Assembly (NCBI GenBank): GCA_900554835.1
Contig: USJD01000219.1
Span: 1-5,469 of the forward strand
DNA length: 5,469 nt
Source: an uncultured Prevotella sp.
GTDB lineage: Bacteria; Bacteroidota; Bacteroidia; Bacteroidales; Bacteroidaceae
Direction: 5' to 3'
Shown here: positions 5,096-5,469 of the stretch, one piece after another
How the letters are laid out: each line of letters opens with the position of its first letter
How positions within the stretch are numbered: the stretch's first letter is position 1
The notes under the pieces: model-generated
The model's database searches: none
Told to the model about the DNA's origin: nothing
The model's input: only the letters and a program-made list of their open reading frames with translations
Program-made: the position numbers and the translations under genes

Positions 5096-5469
5096 ATGAA
5101 AATAGCAGTTTTTTGTTCAGCGAATAAGAATATCGACCCGGATTTCTTCACGATGACTGAAGAGATGGGCAAGTGGATGGCAGAGAAAGGCCACGACCTG
5201 GTTTTCGGCGGCTGCAACTCCGGACTGATGGATTGCATAGGCAAGGCGGTGAAGGCGCATGGCGGCAGAACCATCGGTGTGGTTCCTACGCTTGTAGAAA
5301 GAGGCGGCAGAACCTTTCCTGACCTCGACATTGAGATTCCTTGCGACAATCTCAGCGACCGCAAGGACCTGATGCTTGCCCAGAGCGACCTTTTCGTAGC
5401 TCTTCCTGGCGGTGTCGGCACCCTGGATGAAATCTTCACCATCGCCGCTGCCCATACCATCGGCTATCA
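5096..5469 (+). CDS. LOG-family protein (TIGR00730-type Rossmann fold), N-terminal 124 residues, cut by window edge
   Basis: The frame opens with ATG at 5096 (MKIAVFCSAN) and stays open to the end of the window. The family signature is present: GGCNSGLM (38-45) in the nucleotide-binding region, DRKDLM (88-93) and PGGVGTLDE (104-112). LOG proteins cleave nucleoside 5'-monophosphates to the free base and ribose 5-phosphate; in plants this activates cytokinins, and bacterial members probably act in nucleotide salvage or detoxification in the cytosol. The conserved Arg (R89) and Glu (E112) expected at the active site are both seen. The usual GGG in the first motif is GGC here, a modest variation. 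The remaining roughly 50-60 residues of a normal-length member would lie beyond the window. Confidence 0.92.
   Translation, partial: MKIAVFCSANKNIDPDFFTMTEEMGKWMAEKGHDLVFGGCNSGLMDCIGKAVKAHGGRTIGVVPTLVERGGRTFPDLDIEIPCDNLSDRKDLMLAQSDLFVALPGGVGTLDEIFTIAAAHTIGY

Noticed and set aside
5044..5460. Minus-strand open frames of 138 and 112 codons opposite the LOG gene
   Set aside because: The plus-strand frame carries the LOG motifs PGGVGTLDE and DRKDLM, so the antisense frames are incidental.

Overview
The window looks like chromosomal DNA from a gut-type Bacteroidales bacterium, most likely Prevotella/Segatella. The evidence is the recurring Bacteroidetes-type -7 promoter element (TAnnTTTG) upstream of genes, the lack of clear Shine-Dalgarno sites with AT-rich leaders instead, and the protein families present. 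The species is inferred; nothing in the window proves it.

Layout from left to right. (1) The first 11 codons of a leftward gene, read as LKTFEELGVSE from a TTG start, match the N-terminus typical of Bacteroidetes DEAD-box RNA helicases. Its leader is about 130 nt long and can fold into a two-tier hairpin. (2) A divergent promoter region drives that gene leftward and a rightward 524-residue protein of unknown function (possibly DUF3843-like). (3) A 324-nt gap holds a 60-nt palindromic repeat (copy A), a strong intrinsic terminator, a small hairpin, an AT-rich stretch, and three 15-bp-phased repeats that run up to the next start codon. (4) Next is a 471-residue P-loop ATPase with a C-terminal DUF234-type PD-(D/E)XK nuclease-like domain. 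(5) Copy B of the palindrome (56 of 60 bases identical to copy A) lies between this gene and a convergent gene and can serve both as a terminator. (6) A leftward gene encodes a secreted alpha/beta hydrolase with a recognisable Ser-Asp-His triad. (7) A divergent regulatory region carries an inverted repeat and a 14-nt direct repeat. (8) The window ends inside a rightward LOG-family gene (nucleoside 5'-monophosphate phosphoribohydrolase type).

The genes do not form one obvious pathway. Each appears to be its own transcription unit, and no operon is visible. The least explained structures are non-coding: the helicase leader, the phased repeats at the ATPase start, and the two palindromic repeats that bracket the ATPase gene as direct repeats. 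I do not see a clearly new multi-gene system. The strongest leads are the ATPase with its phased repeats, and the repeat-bracketed unit it sits in.
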